NCBI GenBank assembly: GCA_964243985.1
Contig: CAXTHJ010000118.1
Location: 1-5,836, forward strand
Length of the DNA stretch: 5,836 bases
DNA from: CAIOYC01 sp964243985
GTDB taxonomy: Bacteria; Pseudomonadota; Alphaproteobacteria; Caulobacterales; Caulobacteraceae
Direction: 5' to 3'
Each line of letters begins with the position of its first letter. Position 1 is the first letter of the stretch. Position numbers and translations under genes: made by a program. Below are positions 1-5,836 of this stretch, one piece after another. The notes under the pieces are model-generated. The model was not told the origin of the DNA, searched no databases, and was given only the letters and a program-made list of their open reading frames with translations.

Positions 1-1
1 C

Positions 2-394
2 GCCTCCGCCGGCCACCCCGCCTGGACGCCCCACCCCATGCAGGGCTGGACCCCGGACTTCATCGCCAAGCTGGTGGGCGACGCGACGACCGCGGGGCTG
101 ACCGGCCTGGTCCTCCCCATCGCCGGGGCCGACGCGATGAAGTGCAGTCGCGATCTGGCGCAGAAGGAGGGAATCTTCTGCGGCATCACCTCGGGCGCCA
201 CCTTCGCCGGGGCGCTGCAGATCGCCCGGGACGCCGCCCCCGGAACCACCATCCTCTGCATGTTGCCCGACACCGGCGAGCGCTACCTCTCCACCCCCCT
301 CTTCGCCGACGTGCCGGCGGAGATGACGCAGGAGGAGCAAGGGATCGCGGCCTCCACGCCCCTGTTCACCGAGACGCCCGCGCCGGCGGCTTAA
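2..394 (+). CDS. cysK: Cysteine synthase (O-acetylserine sulfhydrylase family), C-terminal part, cut by left edge
   Basis: This is the C-terminal part of a fold-type II PLP enzyme that joins O-acetylserine and sulfide to give cysteine in the cytoplasm. About 130 residues are visible, read in frame from position 2; family members usually have 300-330, so the N-terminal part with the PLP lysine lies outside the window. The ATG at 38 is internal, because the reading frame is open and family-like upstream of it. Seen in the sequence: PHPMQG near positions 29-46, matching the PHKIQG segment of CysK; GITSGATF at 182-205, matching GISSGA, whose serine contacts the PLP ring nitrogen in this family; and LPDTGERYLST at 263-295, matching the LPSSGERYLST block. 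Odd points are Pro-Met in place of Lys-Ile in HKIQG, the following GWTPDFI, and an extra Ala/Pro-rich tail after the usual end. CysM or a diverged paralogue is possible; the family is clear, the exact subtype less so. Confidence 0.85.
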   Translation, partial: ASAGHPAWTPHPMQGWTPDFIAKLVGDATTAGLTGLVLPIAGADAMKCSRDLAQKEGIFCGITSGATFAGALQIARDAAPGTTILCMLPDTGERYLSTPLFADVPAEMTQEEQGIAASTPLFTETPAPAA

Positions 395-422
395 GCCCGG
401 CGATCCTTAAGGAAACCGTCCT

Positions 423-1262
423 ATGAATCCGATCGCCGTCTTCCTCGTCGTCGCCCTGGTCGCGCTTGCGTTCGGCGCCGGTGAGATCAAGCCCTATCTC
501 GCTGGGCCGTTCATCCTGGCGGCCGTCATCGTCATGCTGTCCTTGAAGATGGCCAACGCCTGGCAGAAGTTCGTGGTGCTGCGGGCCGGCAAGCTGCAGG
601 GGGTGAAGGGGCCCGGTCTGTTCTGGATCTTCCCGGTGATCGACAGCATCACCGCCATCATCGACGAGCGCATCCAGACCACCGCCTTCAACGCCGAACA
701 GGCCCTGACCCGCGACACCGTACCGGTGAACGTGGACGCCATCATCTTCTGGCACGTCCACGATGCGCGAAAGGCGGCTTTGGAGATCACCGACTACCGC
801 ATGGCCATCGACCGGGTGGCGCAGACGTCGCTGCGGGAGATGATCGGCTCCTCCATGCTCTCCGCGCTGCTGTCCGACCGCAAGACGGCCGACGAGCGCC
901 TGCGCGACACCATCGCCGAGAAGACGCAGGTGTGGGGCATCACCGTTGGTTCTGTTGAAATCCGCGACGTGGCCATCCCCGAAGCGCTGCAGGACGCCAT
1001 GTCCCGCCAGGCCCAGGCCGAGCGGGAGAAGCAGGCGCGGGTGATCCTGGGCTCCGCCGAAGTGGAGATCGCCGCCCAGTTCGTGGAGGCCTCCAAGCTC
1101 TACGCCGACAATCCCGCCGCCATGCAGCTTCGCGCCATGAACATCATCTACGAAACCACCAAGGAGCGCGGCACGACGATCCTGATCCCAAGCTCGATGG
1201 TGGACAGCATGAACCCCGCCTCAGCGCTGGCGGTGGCGGCGCTAGGGAAGCGCGAGAGTTGA
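423..1262 (+). CDS. Slipin / stomatin-like SPFH-domain membrane protein
   Basis: This 279-residue protein belongs to the stomatin/prohibitin (SPFH) superfamily, whose members form membrane-anchored oligomers linked to membrane microdomains and protease control. Two hydrophobic segments lie at about residues 4-18 and 25-41, separated by a short polar stretch, so the N-terminus may form a hairpin or two spans. The SPFH (band 7) domain runs from about 45 to 210 and includes the RAGKLQGVKGPGLFWIFPVID block, the DERIQT strand and the slipin-typical region TRDTVPVNVDAIIFW. A charged helical stretch rich in Ala, Glu, Gln and Arg follows at about 185-225 and likely mediates oligomerisation. The C-terminus ends with a TTILIPSSMV block typical of slipins. 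The ATG is preceded by AAGGAAA at 409-415, about 7 bases away. It starts 28 bp after the cysteine synthase stop and may be cotranscribed with it. The NfeD-type partner often found beside slipins is absent in the visible neighbourhood. Confidence 0.88.
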   Translation: MNPIAVFLVVALVALAFGAGEIKPYLAGPFILAAVIVMLSLKMANAWQKFVVLRAGKLQGVKGPGLFWIFPVIDSITAIIDERIQTTAFNAEQALTRDTVPVNVDAIIFWHVHDARKAALEITDYRMAIDRVAQTSLREMIGSSMLSALLSDRKTADERLRDTIAEKTQVWGITVGSVEIRDVAIPEALQDAMSRQAQAEREKQARVILGSAEVEIAAQFVEASKLYADNPAAMQLRAMNIIYETTKERGTTILIPSSMVDSMNPASALAVAALGKRES

Positions 1263-1304
1263 TTTACATCGCTTGCTGATAAAGCTGGCGGCGGGGCGAC
1301 GCCC

Positions 1305-1327
1305 AAAAACCCGGAAGGCGGCCAGGG
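1305..1327 (-). terminator. Possible Rho-independent terminator after the HisKA_2 kinase
   Basis: Read on the minus strand, CCC-T-GG at 1327-1322 can pair with CCGGG at 1314-1310, with the T as a one-base bulge and a seven-base loop. It is followed at once by five T (1309-1305). The hairpin begins three bases after the kinase TAA. The stem is short and bulged, so this is a weak call. On the plus strand a GGGC-GAC-GCCC hairpin (about 1294-1304) lies downstream of the slipin but is followed by A rather than T. Confidence 0.35.
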
Positions 1328-1330
1328 TCC

Positions 1331-2393
1331 TTAAACGGCGGCCGTCTTGGGATCGTCTCCCGGCGCGATGTCCAAGGCGAAAACTTGCTGGTGCGCGACC
1401 GCCACCATAGTCCCGGGGTGGGCGGCTTTAACCTGGACGGTGGCCTTGAGTTGTTTGGCCAGGGCTTCCACAATACTGGTGCCGAGCCCGGCCTTGGCGC
1501 TGTCTCTATCCTTAGGCATTCCAACACCGTCGTCGCCCACTGACAGCGTCCAATTCGGCCCTTGAGATTTGTAGCCGACGGCAATTTCCCCGCGACGGCT
1601 GTCGCGAAATGCGTGCTTGAGGGCGTTTATCACCAGTTCGGTGACGATGAGTCCGAGGCTCACCGAGTCGTCGCTGCTGACGACGCTATCGTCAGCCTCT
1701 ACGTTCAACACCACTTTATCATGATCGCTGATCATGGAGGCGCCGATGCTTTGACAAAGCTGGCTGAAGTACGCGCGAAGCTCCACCTCCCCAAGGGTGG
1801 TGGCCGCAAGCTGCTGCTGCACTGAAGCGATGGACATCGCCCGATGGTGCGCATCGTGCAGGTGTCCTCGCGTTTCCTCCGAGCTGACCTTGCGGGCGCT
1901 TTGCAACAGGACGCTGGCGATAATCTGCAGGCTGTTGGCCACGCGGTGCTGAACTTCCTGCAGCCGGATCGCCTTCTCCCGCAGCAGATCGTCCTTCAAC
2001 TTTTCACTGGCGCGGGCGTCCGTCACGTCCGCGACCGTCAAAAGCAGGCGCCTATGACCGGGGTCGCCATATTCGAGTTTATGAGCCTTGAGCACCAGAC
2101 GGCGGACCACCGCGCCGTTGCGACTGAGATCCATTTCGTAAGCGTCGATTTTTGCGGCCCCCGACAAGGTGGCGGTCAGCAAGGAGCGCAGGCGCGGCAT
2201 GTTCCACTCGCCGGCGCCAAGCTCAAAAAAAAGGAATTGTCCGCAATGCTTCCAACGTCGATCTGGAAAGTTCGGCAAAACGAATCGCTGGCGGCGATCA
2301 CGTTCAGCTCGCCATCAGCAGCAGCAGAGGCGCATCTGACGCCGCCACCATAGCTAGGGCGAGATTGAGCGCGACGTCGTGATGGGCAGCCAC
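1331..2393 (-). pseudogene. PAS-HisKA_2 sensor histidine kinase, PAS domain broken by two frame changes
   Basis: This is a soluble sensor kinase of the HisKA_2 family; no membrane span is visible. The best start is GTG at 2393, with AGAAGGG six bases upstream. From there the first frame reads AAHHDVALNLALAMV, then SDAPLLLL, and stops at 2306-2304. The PAS continues in a second frame with DGELNVIAASDSFCRTFQ from about 2316. It then moves into a third frame at eight T (2232-2225), giving FFELGAGEWNMPRLRSLL. That third frame stays open to the TAA at 1333-1331. The kinase core is complete: phospho-accepting His in EVQHRVANSLQIIASVL (codon 1948-1946), N box ELVINALKH (1639-1613), G1 DDGVGM (1534-1517) and G2 GLGTSIV (1489-1469). 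Restored, the protein would have about 354 residues. Both breaks need a -1 shift, so they do not cancel. The cause may be gene decay, sequencing error at repeats, or recoding. A truncated kinase could in principle start within the third frame (for example TTG at 2278), but no good ribosome site supports it. Confidence 0.8.
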
Positions 2394-2399
2394 GGCTGA

Positions 2400-2406
2400 C
2401 CCTTCT
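2400..2406 (-). promoter_or_regulatory. Ribosome binding site supporting the GTG start of the HisKA_2 kinase
   Basis: On the minus strand AGAAGGG lies six bases before GTG at 2393. No ATG in this frame lies upstream within the intergenic region. The reading that follows is the family-like AAHHDVALNLALAMV, so this site decides the start and reveals an N-terminal piece too short to show as a long open frame. Confidence 0.5.
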
Positions 2407-2600
2407 ATACAAACCGGAGGCTCACGGAGCGAAAGCCATACCCGATAAAGACTTTCGGCTGAGGAGTCGCTTAGCTCTGCGGCTGTGTCGACTTAATAAC
2501 ACCCCATCACGCATATTGTTGCGGTGCGGCTATATATTTACCGATCGTTATTGACGCTGGCGTGACCGGAAGCGTTCTTCGCCAAGCTTACGTACAAGCC
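2407..2600. other. Intergenic region between the two kinases, AT-richer than its surroundings
   Basis: No gene is supported here. The stretch is visibly richer in A and T than the flanking genes, with TATATATTTA at 2531-2540. That could supply a minus-strand -10 for the downstream kinase, but I see no good -35 at 16-18 bases. A nested inverted repeat lies at about 2560-2586: TGGC/GCCA outside and GAAG-CGTT-CTTC inside, with an unpaired 5' bulge. It is downstream of the hybrid kinase but lacks a T run, so it is at best a weak terminator. No clear GGAAC-type EcfG site was found. Confidence 0.4.
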
Positions 2601-4685
2601 TTAGGCCGCTGCGACCTGGGCCTGCGCCTCCATCATCCGCTCGGCCGCCATTTCCAGCACGGCGAACAGCTTTGCGGCTTCTATGGGCTTGGCCACGTGG
2701 CCGTCCATGCCCGAGGCGAGATATTCGGCAATCTGGTGGGACATGGCGTTGGCGGTCAGGGCGATGATCGGGATGGGCGAGCGGCCTGTCTCGGCCTCCG
2801 CTTTGCGAATGGCGCGGGTGGCGCTTGGGCCATCCATCACCGGCATCTGCACGTCCATCAGGATGAGATCGAAGGCGCCGGCCTTCCAGGCGGCCAGCGC
2901 CTCAGCGCCGTTGTTGACCACCACCGGATCGATGCCGGCCTGATGCAGCAACGTTTTCAACACCAGCTGGTTGATGGGGTTGTCCTCGGCGGCCAGCACG
3001 CGCAGTTCCACCCCCTCGCCGTCGTCCTCGTCCGTTTCTTGCATGGTGTGCGCCGCGGCGGCCACAGGGCCGGAGATCCAGACCATCGGCAGAAGGACCG
3101 TGAAGGTCGATCCGGCGCCCGGGGTGCTCGTCACCAAGATCTCGCCGCCCATCATTTCTGAGAGCTGTCGACAGATGGCGAGGCCGAGCCCTGTGCCGCC
3201 GTACTTGCGGGTTGTGGAGGCGTCGGCTTGACCGAATTTGGTGAAGAGGTTCGACACCACGTCGGGGCTCATGCCGATGCCGGTGTCGCTGACCGTCAAA
3301 GACAACCCGTTCGGCACGCGGGTCATCTTCACGCGGATTTCGCCCGTGTCTGTGAATTTCAGAGCGTTGGAGACCAGGTTGTAGAGGATCTGGCGAAGGC
3401 GCGTGGGGTCGCCCCGATAGACGCCCGCCGCCTCGTCCATGTTCAAGTCGAAGGAGACGCCCTTCTTATTGGCCAGGGTGGTGAAGGCGGCGTGGGCGCC
3501 CAGCGCAATCTCGCCGAGATCGAACTCAATCTCCTCCAGGTTGAGCTTCCCGGCCTCGATCTTGGAGAGGTCCAAAATATCGTTGAGGATGGCCAGCAGC
3601 GACTCGCCCGACTGCCGGATCACATCCAGCCGCTCGCGCTGCACCGGGTCCAGGTTGTCGGCCGCCATCGCCTGAGCCATGCCGAGGACGCCGTTCAAGG
3701 GCGTGCGGATTTCGTGGCTCATGGTGGCGAGAAAGGCGGACTTGGCCACGTTGGCGGCCTCGGCCTGCTTCACCGCTTCCACCATGGCCGTTTCGGCCTG
3801 TTTGCGGGCGGTGATGTTCTGCAGGGCGCCGACGAGGCGCAAGGGCTTGCCGTCGGCGTCGGTGAACAGCTCGCTGGTGGAGGACACCCACACCTCTTGG
3901 CCGTCGCTCCGGTTGACGCGGTATTCGCAACAGTAGGGCTCGCCCGTCTCCATGTGCCGCGCCCAGGCCGCCCGGACCAAGGGGCGATCTTCCGGGAGTA
4001 CGTTGCTCAAGGTGTATTTCACGTCCTCGTACGTCAGCGGCCGTTCAAAGATGGTGTCTTCCGTACCCATTTTCAGCATGGACTCGCTGACGTAGTCGAC
4101 CTCGTAGACGTTGAGCTTGGCGCTTTCGATGGCGATTTTCAGGCGCTGCTCGGACTGCGCCACCCGCTCCAGGATCTCGATCCGGTCGCGCGCGGCTTTC
4201 CGGTGATGGTACTCAACGCCGAAGATCTCAGCCATGTCCCGCAGCCAGGCGATCTGACCTTCGTTTAAAGGTCGGGGTTGATCGCCGTAAGCGACCAGGA
4301 CGCCAAGCTTGGCGCCGTCTTCCCCCAGGATGGAGGCTCCGGCGTAAAATCTGTAATAAGGCGGCCCCGCCACCATCGGGTGAGTCTTGAACCGGTGGTC
4401 CTGCGTCAGGTCTTCGACCCACAGAAAGTCGCCGACCTCTTGCGCCATCCGGGCGGCTGGATCGGAAGCGTCAAGCACCTTGCCGGGTTCGCTGCCGCGC
4501 CAAAACCCATGCTCCAGCTCCAGCACCACGTCGGCTTCAGACGCGTCCAGGAGCGCCTTTACGACGCGGGTGATGCCGGTGGGTACGCGCAAGGTCTCGA
4601 TCGCAGGCGAGCGGCGCTCCGCCGCCTCGCGAGCGTCAGAGGCTGGCGCGTCCCCAGAGACGATAGGTTTGCTCACTGCCGTCAT
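2601..4685 (-). CDS. Soluble hybrid sensor histidine kinase: GAF-PAS-HisKA-HATPase-REC
   Basis: This 694-residue hybrid kinase passes phosphate from ATP to its own His, then to an Asp on its fused receiver. No membrane span is visible, so it is probably cytoplasmic. Order, numbered from ATG 4685: low-complexity N-terminus; GAF at about 40-160, with DLTQDHRF and the GPPYYRFYAGA block; PAS/PAC at about 180-295, ending in LVGALQNITARKQAE; a helical linker; HisKA with His324 in SHEIRTPLNG (codon 3716-3714); HATPase with N box NLVSNALKFT (Asn440), G1 DTGIGM, F box FTKFGQ and G2 GGTGLGLA; receiver at about 562-680 with acidic Glu567/Asp568, acceptor Asp611 in MDVQMP (codon 2855-2853), Thr644 and Lys666. 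All catalytic residues are present. There is no Hpt domain, so onward transfer needs a separate phosphotransferase. An in-frame TTG at 4730 would add 15 residues; I prefer the ATG because the added residues look unlike a family N-terminus. The stimulus is unknown. Confidence 0.9.
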   Translation of the reverse strand: MTAVSKPIVSGDAPASDAREAAERRSPAIETLRVPTGITRVVKALLDASEADVVLELEHGFWRGSEPGKVLDASDPAARMAQEVGDFLWVEDLTQDHRFKTHPMVAGPPYYRFYAGASILGEDGAKLGVLVAYGDQPRPLNEGQIAWLRDMAEIFGVEYHHRKAARDRIEILERVAQSEQRLKIAIESAKLNVYEVDYVSESMLKMGTEDTIFERPLTYEDVKYTLSNVLPEDRPLVRAAWARHMETGEPYCCEYRVNRSDGQEVWVSSTSELFTDADGKPLRLVGALQNITARKQAETAMVEAVKQAEAANVAKSAFLATMSHEIRTPLNGVLGMAQAMAADNLDPVQRERLDVIRQSGESLLAILNDILDLSKIEAGKLNLEEIEFDLGEIALGAHAAFTTLANKKGVSFDLNMDEAAGVYRGDPTRLRQILYNLVSNALKFTDTGEIRVKMTRVPNGLSLTVSDTGIGMSPDVVSNLFTKFGQADASTTRKYGGTGLGLAICRQLSEMMGGEILVTSTPGAGSTFTVLLPMVWISGPVAAAAHTMQETDEDDGEGVELRVLAAEDNPINQLVLKTLLHQAGIDPVVVNNGAEALAAWKAGAFDLILMDVQMPVMDGPSATRAIRKAEAETGRSPIPIIALTANAMSHQIAEYLASGMDGHVAKPIEAAKLFAVLEMAAERMMEAQAQVAAA

Positions 4686-4702
4686 TGGGCGATCAAAGTC
4701 AT

Positions 4703-4912
4703 GGACGGTCCACCCGCTATTTTTGCCCAATAGACCACACCAGGGTTAATTGTTTCGCATCGTCGTGAGGGCTGAGCCGTAATTTGGCGAGCATGGCGTT
4801 CGGGCGGACGCGCCGCGCACGGCAAATTTCGTTTGAGCGGCCCGATTGACTCGCATAGATCACGGGTCCGCGCGCCGCCTGCGGCGTTGACTTTGGAGTT
4901 GGAGTATCCGCC
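4703..4912. other. Divergent intergenic region between the hybrid kinase and the small trefoil-like gene
   Basis: This stretch should carry the promoters of both flanking genes, as they diverge from it. TTGACT at about 4844-4849 could be a plus-strand -35, but no convincing -10 follows at the usual spacing. On the plus strand TTGGAG occurs twice in tandem at 4893-4904; the second copy is eight bases before the ATG at 4913 and is the likely ribosome site. I see no clear minus-strand promoter. Confidence 0.4.
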
Positions 4913-5347
4913 ATGCCGGCGAGGTTGTTCAGCATCACCATGGGCACGGGCCTGGCCTTGTCCGTCGATCCGAACAGCCTGGGGCGGGGCGGTCAGTTGA
5001 TCCTGGCCACGCTGGACAAGAAGAACAAGCTGCAGCAGTGGCAATGGTGCTTCATCCCGGCGCAGCAGGGCAGCATGCTCTATCATCCTGGGGTGGACCT
5101 GTTCGCGGCGCCAAACGGCTTGAGCCAGGGGGCGCCTGTCATTCTGCAGGCCATGTCGACATCGCTGACGGGCGCCAACACCTTCGAGGTTCTGGGCGCC
5201 GCTAAGGCCGCGATCCGCCCGCCCGCCGATACGAAGCTCAACCTGAACGCCCTGGGTCCCGTGTTTCGGCCGGGGGCCAAGGTCGCGCTGTGGGCCTGGT
5301 GCGGCGGGGACGTGAACGAGGTCTGGACCTCCACCGTCGTCGCTTGA
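4913..5347 (+). CDS. Small protein with three-fold repeats, probable ricin-type beta-trefoil (lectin-like)
   Basis: This 144-residue protein appears to consist of one domain made of three similar units, at about residues 5-48, 53-95 and 99-143. Each unit has a G/D-x-x-L-hydrophobic opening, a middle segment of the form G-x-x-[VL]-x-L, and an aromatic ending at the place of the ricin QxW motif: LQQWQW (Q41, W43), ANTFEV (N89, F91) and NEVWTS (E136, W138). That spacing is what a ricin B-like beta-trefoil gives, a fold that often binds sugars but also serves other binding roles. The QxW signature is clear only in the first unit, so ligand binding cannot be inferred. No signal peptide or membrane segment is seen at the N-terminus, suggesting a cytoplasmic location or non-classical export. 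The ATG has GGAG eight bases upstream. The gene is divergent from the hybrid kinase and is not in an operon with any visible gene. Fold assignment is by eye and moderate. Confidence 0.65.
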   Translation: MPARLFSITMGTGLALSVDPNSLGRGGQLILATLDKKNKLQQWQWCFIPAQQGSMLYHPGVDLFAAPNGLSQGAPVILQAMSTSLTGANTFEVLGAAKAAIRPPADTKLNLNALGPVFRPGAKVALWAWCGGDVNEVWTSTVVA

Positions 5348-5348
5348 A

Positions 5349-5375
5349 GCGCGTTCTGGCGTGTCGCCGCCGCGC
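5349..5375. terminator. GC-rich hairpin between convergent genes, possible shared terminator
   Basis: GCGCG at 5349-5353 can pair with CGCGC at 5371-5375. Inside it GGCG at 5358-5361 pairs with CGCC at 5365-5368 around a three-base loop. It fills the 30 bp between two convergent stop codons, where a bidirectional terminator is expected. There is no T run on either strand, so an intrinsic terminator is not proven; GC-rich sequence also makes such pairing likely by chance. Confidence 0.3.
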
Positions 5376-5377
5376 GT

Positions 5378-5836
5378 CTACCTCCCATACGAAGGCGGTG
5401 GCCGGCCGGTGAGTTGGTCGATCAGCTCGTGCGGATTTCCCGGCCCGTCGGCCTTCAGGATCGCAACCAGGCGGCGTACGTCCTCGTCCTCTATGGTCGC
5501 GCCCAGTCCCTCCATCATGTCGGCCCAGTCGGCGACGTCCTCGCAGTCTTCGATCCTCAGCGAATCGGCGAAATCATCCAGCCGCGCGAAGGTCTTGTCC
5601 CGCATGGCTTGGAGACGACAGGTTTTGGCGGTGCAGGCCAGCGGGCGGTCAGCCAAGGGCAGGAGGTCCTCATCCGCCTCGTCCTCATCCTCGACGCTGC
5701 GAAACGCGCCCCCGCCCTTGGCCCGCGCCCCGGCCGCCAGCGAGGTCTGGCCCGCCAGCTTTTGCAGCGTCGCCGCCAGCCGCCCCAATCGTTCGGCCTC
5801 GGCGAAGCGGCCTTCAGCCACCGCGCGGGCCAAGGG
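5378..5836 (-). CDS. Uncharacterised acidic protein, N-terminus cut by right edge
   Basis: I do not recognise this family. About 152 residues are visible, ending at a TAG at 5380-5378 after the tail GRPPPSYGR. The frame remains open to the window edge and the only nearby start is TTG at 5833, so the gene probably begins outside the window. The visible part opens with an Ala/Arg/Leu-rich helical segment (EGRFAEAERLGRLAATLQ). It is followed by a Gly/Ala linker and a strongly acidic patch (EDEDEADED). A Cys-containing segment, ACTAKTC, comes next, then a helical C-terminal half with more acidic residues. Coding is supported by third-position GC bias and the absence of a competing long frame on the other strand. 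The gene converges with the trefoil-like gene, 30 bp between stops. The two cysteines five residues apart might bind metal or form a disulfide, but this is a guess. Confidence 0.7.
   Translation of the reverse strand, partial: PLARAVAEGRFAEAERLGRLAATLQKLAGQTSLAAGARAKGGGAFRSVEDEDEADEDLLPLADRPLACTAKTCRLQAMRDKTFARLDDFADSLRIEDCEDVADWADMMEGLGATIEDEDVRRLVAILKADGPGNPHELIDQLTGRPPPSYGR

Noticed and set aside
366..761. A 131-codon minus-strand frame opposite the cysteine synthase end and the slipin start.
   Set aside because: It is rich in Asp, Gly and His from antisense codons, and overlaps two well-supported genes.
2316..2327. Four CAG units as a microsatellite or phase-variation switch.
   Set aside because: A trinucleotide repeat changes length by three bases and cannot switch the frame; the one-base discrepancy beside it needs another explanation.
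1844..2353. A 169-codon plus-strand open frame opposite the broken kinase.
   Set aside because: Its extent follows the codon pattern of the opposite strand, whose translation carries recognisable PAS and HisKA_2 motifs; it has no family-like content or good ribosome site.
2533..2538. TATATA as a minus-strand -10 element for the HisKA_2 kinase.
   Set aside because: No hexamer resembling TTGACA lies 16-18 bases upstream, and AT-rich intergenic DNA yields such a match easily.
2562..3161. A 199-codon plus-strand open frame opposite the receiver domain of the hybrid kinase.
   Set aside because: It is an antisense shadow; the minus strand has the full receiver signature with Asp, Thr and Lys in place.
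3228..4268. A 346-codon plus-strand open frame opposite the hybrid kinase.
   Set aside because: It is an antisense shadow of a high-GC gene: His/Gly/Val/Arg-rich, with no domain, while the opposite strand encodes complete kinase motifs.
4682..5086. Minus-strand open frame in the divergent region containing GGARTRDL, a phrase that often arises from translating the antisense of a tRNA T-arm.
   Set aside because: The plus strand here reads ATCACGGGTCCGCGC, without a GTTCGA T-loop, acceptor pairing or D-arm. No tRNA or tRNA fragment can be supported, and the frame overlaps two better genes.

Overview
The window looks like chromosomal DNA from a high-GC alphaproteobacterium. The two kinase architectures and the overall protein style resemble Caulobacterales (Caulobacter, Phenylobacterium, Brevundimonas). 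This assignment rests on family resemblance recalled from memory, not on a marker gene or a search. I see no mobile element, CRISPR array, rRNA or intact tRNA.

Layout. Positions 2-394 (+) hold the C-terminal third or so of a PLP-dependent cysteine synthase that is cut by the window edge. A slipin/stomatin-like SPFH membrane protein follows after 28 bp (423-1262, +). Next, on the minus strand and convergent with the slipin, is a PAS-HisKA_2 sensor kinase (2393 to 1331). Its PAS domain is split over three reading frames by two frame breaks, one at a CTG repeat and one at a run of eight T. Behind it on the same strand lies an intact soluble hybrid histidine kinase with GAF, PAS, HisKA, HATPase and receiver modules (4685 to 2601). 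A divergent intergenic region of about 225 bp leads to a small plus-strand protein with three-fold internal repeats resembling a ricin-type beta-trefoil (4913-5347). It converges on an uncharacterised acidic protein cut by the right edge (5378-5836, -).

How the genes may work together. The two minus-strand kinases are separated by about 207 bp and neither has a separate response regulator or Hpt gene in view, so any phosphorelay partners must lie elsewhere. The cysteine synthase and slipin are close enough to share a transcript, but no functional link is evident. The most informative anomaly is the broken HisKA_2 kinase. Both breaks need the same -1 shift to restore the frame. The second sits on a U UUU UUG heptamer of the classical slippery type. 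It could be a decayed gene, a homopolymer/repeat sequencing error, or (less likely) recoding. I did not find convincing evidence for a wholly new multi-gene system.
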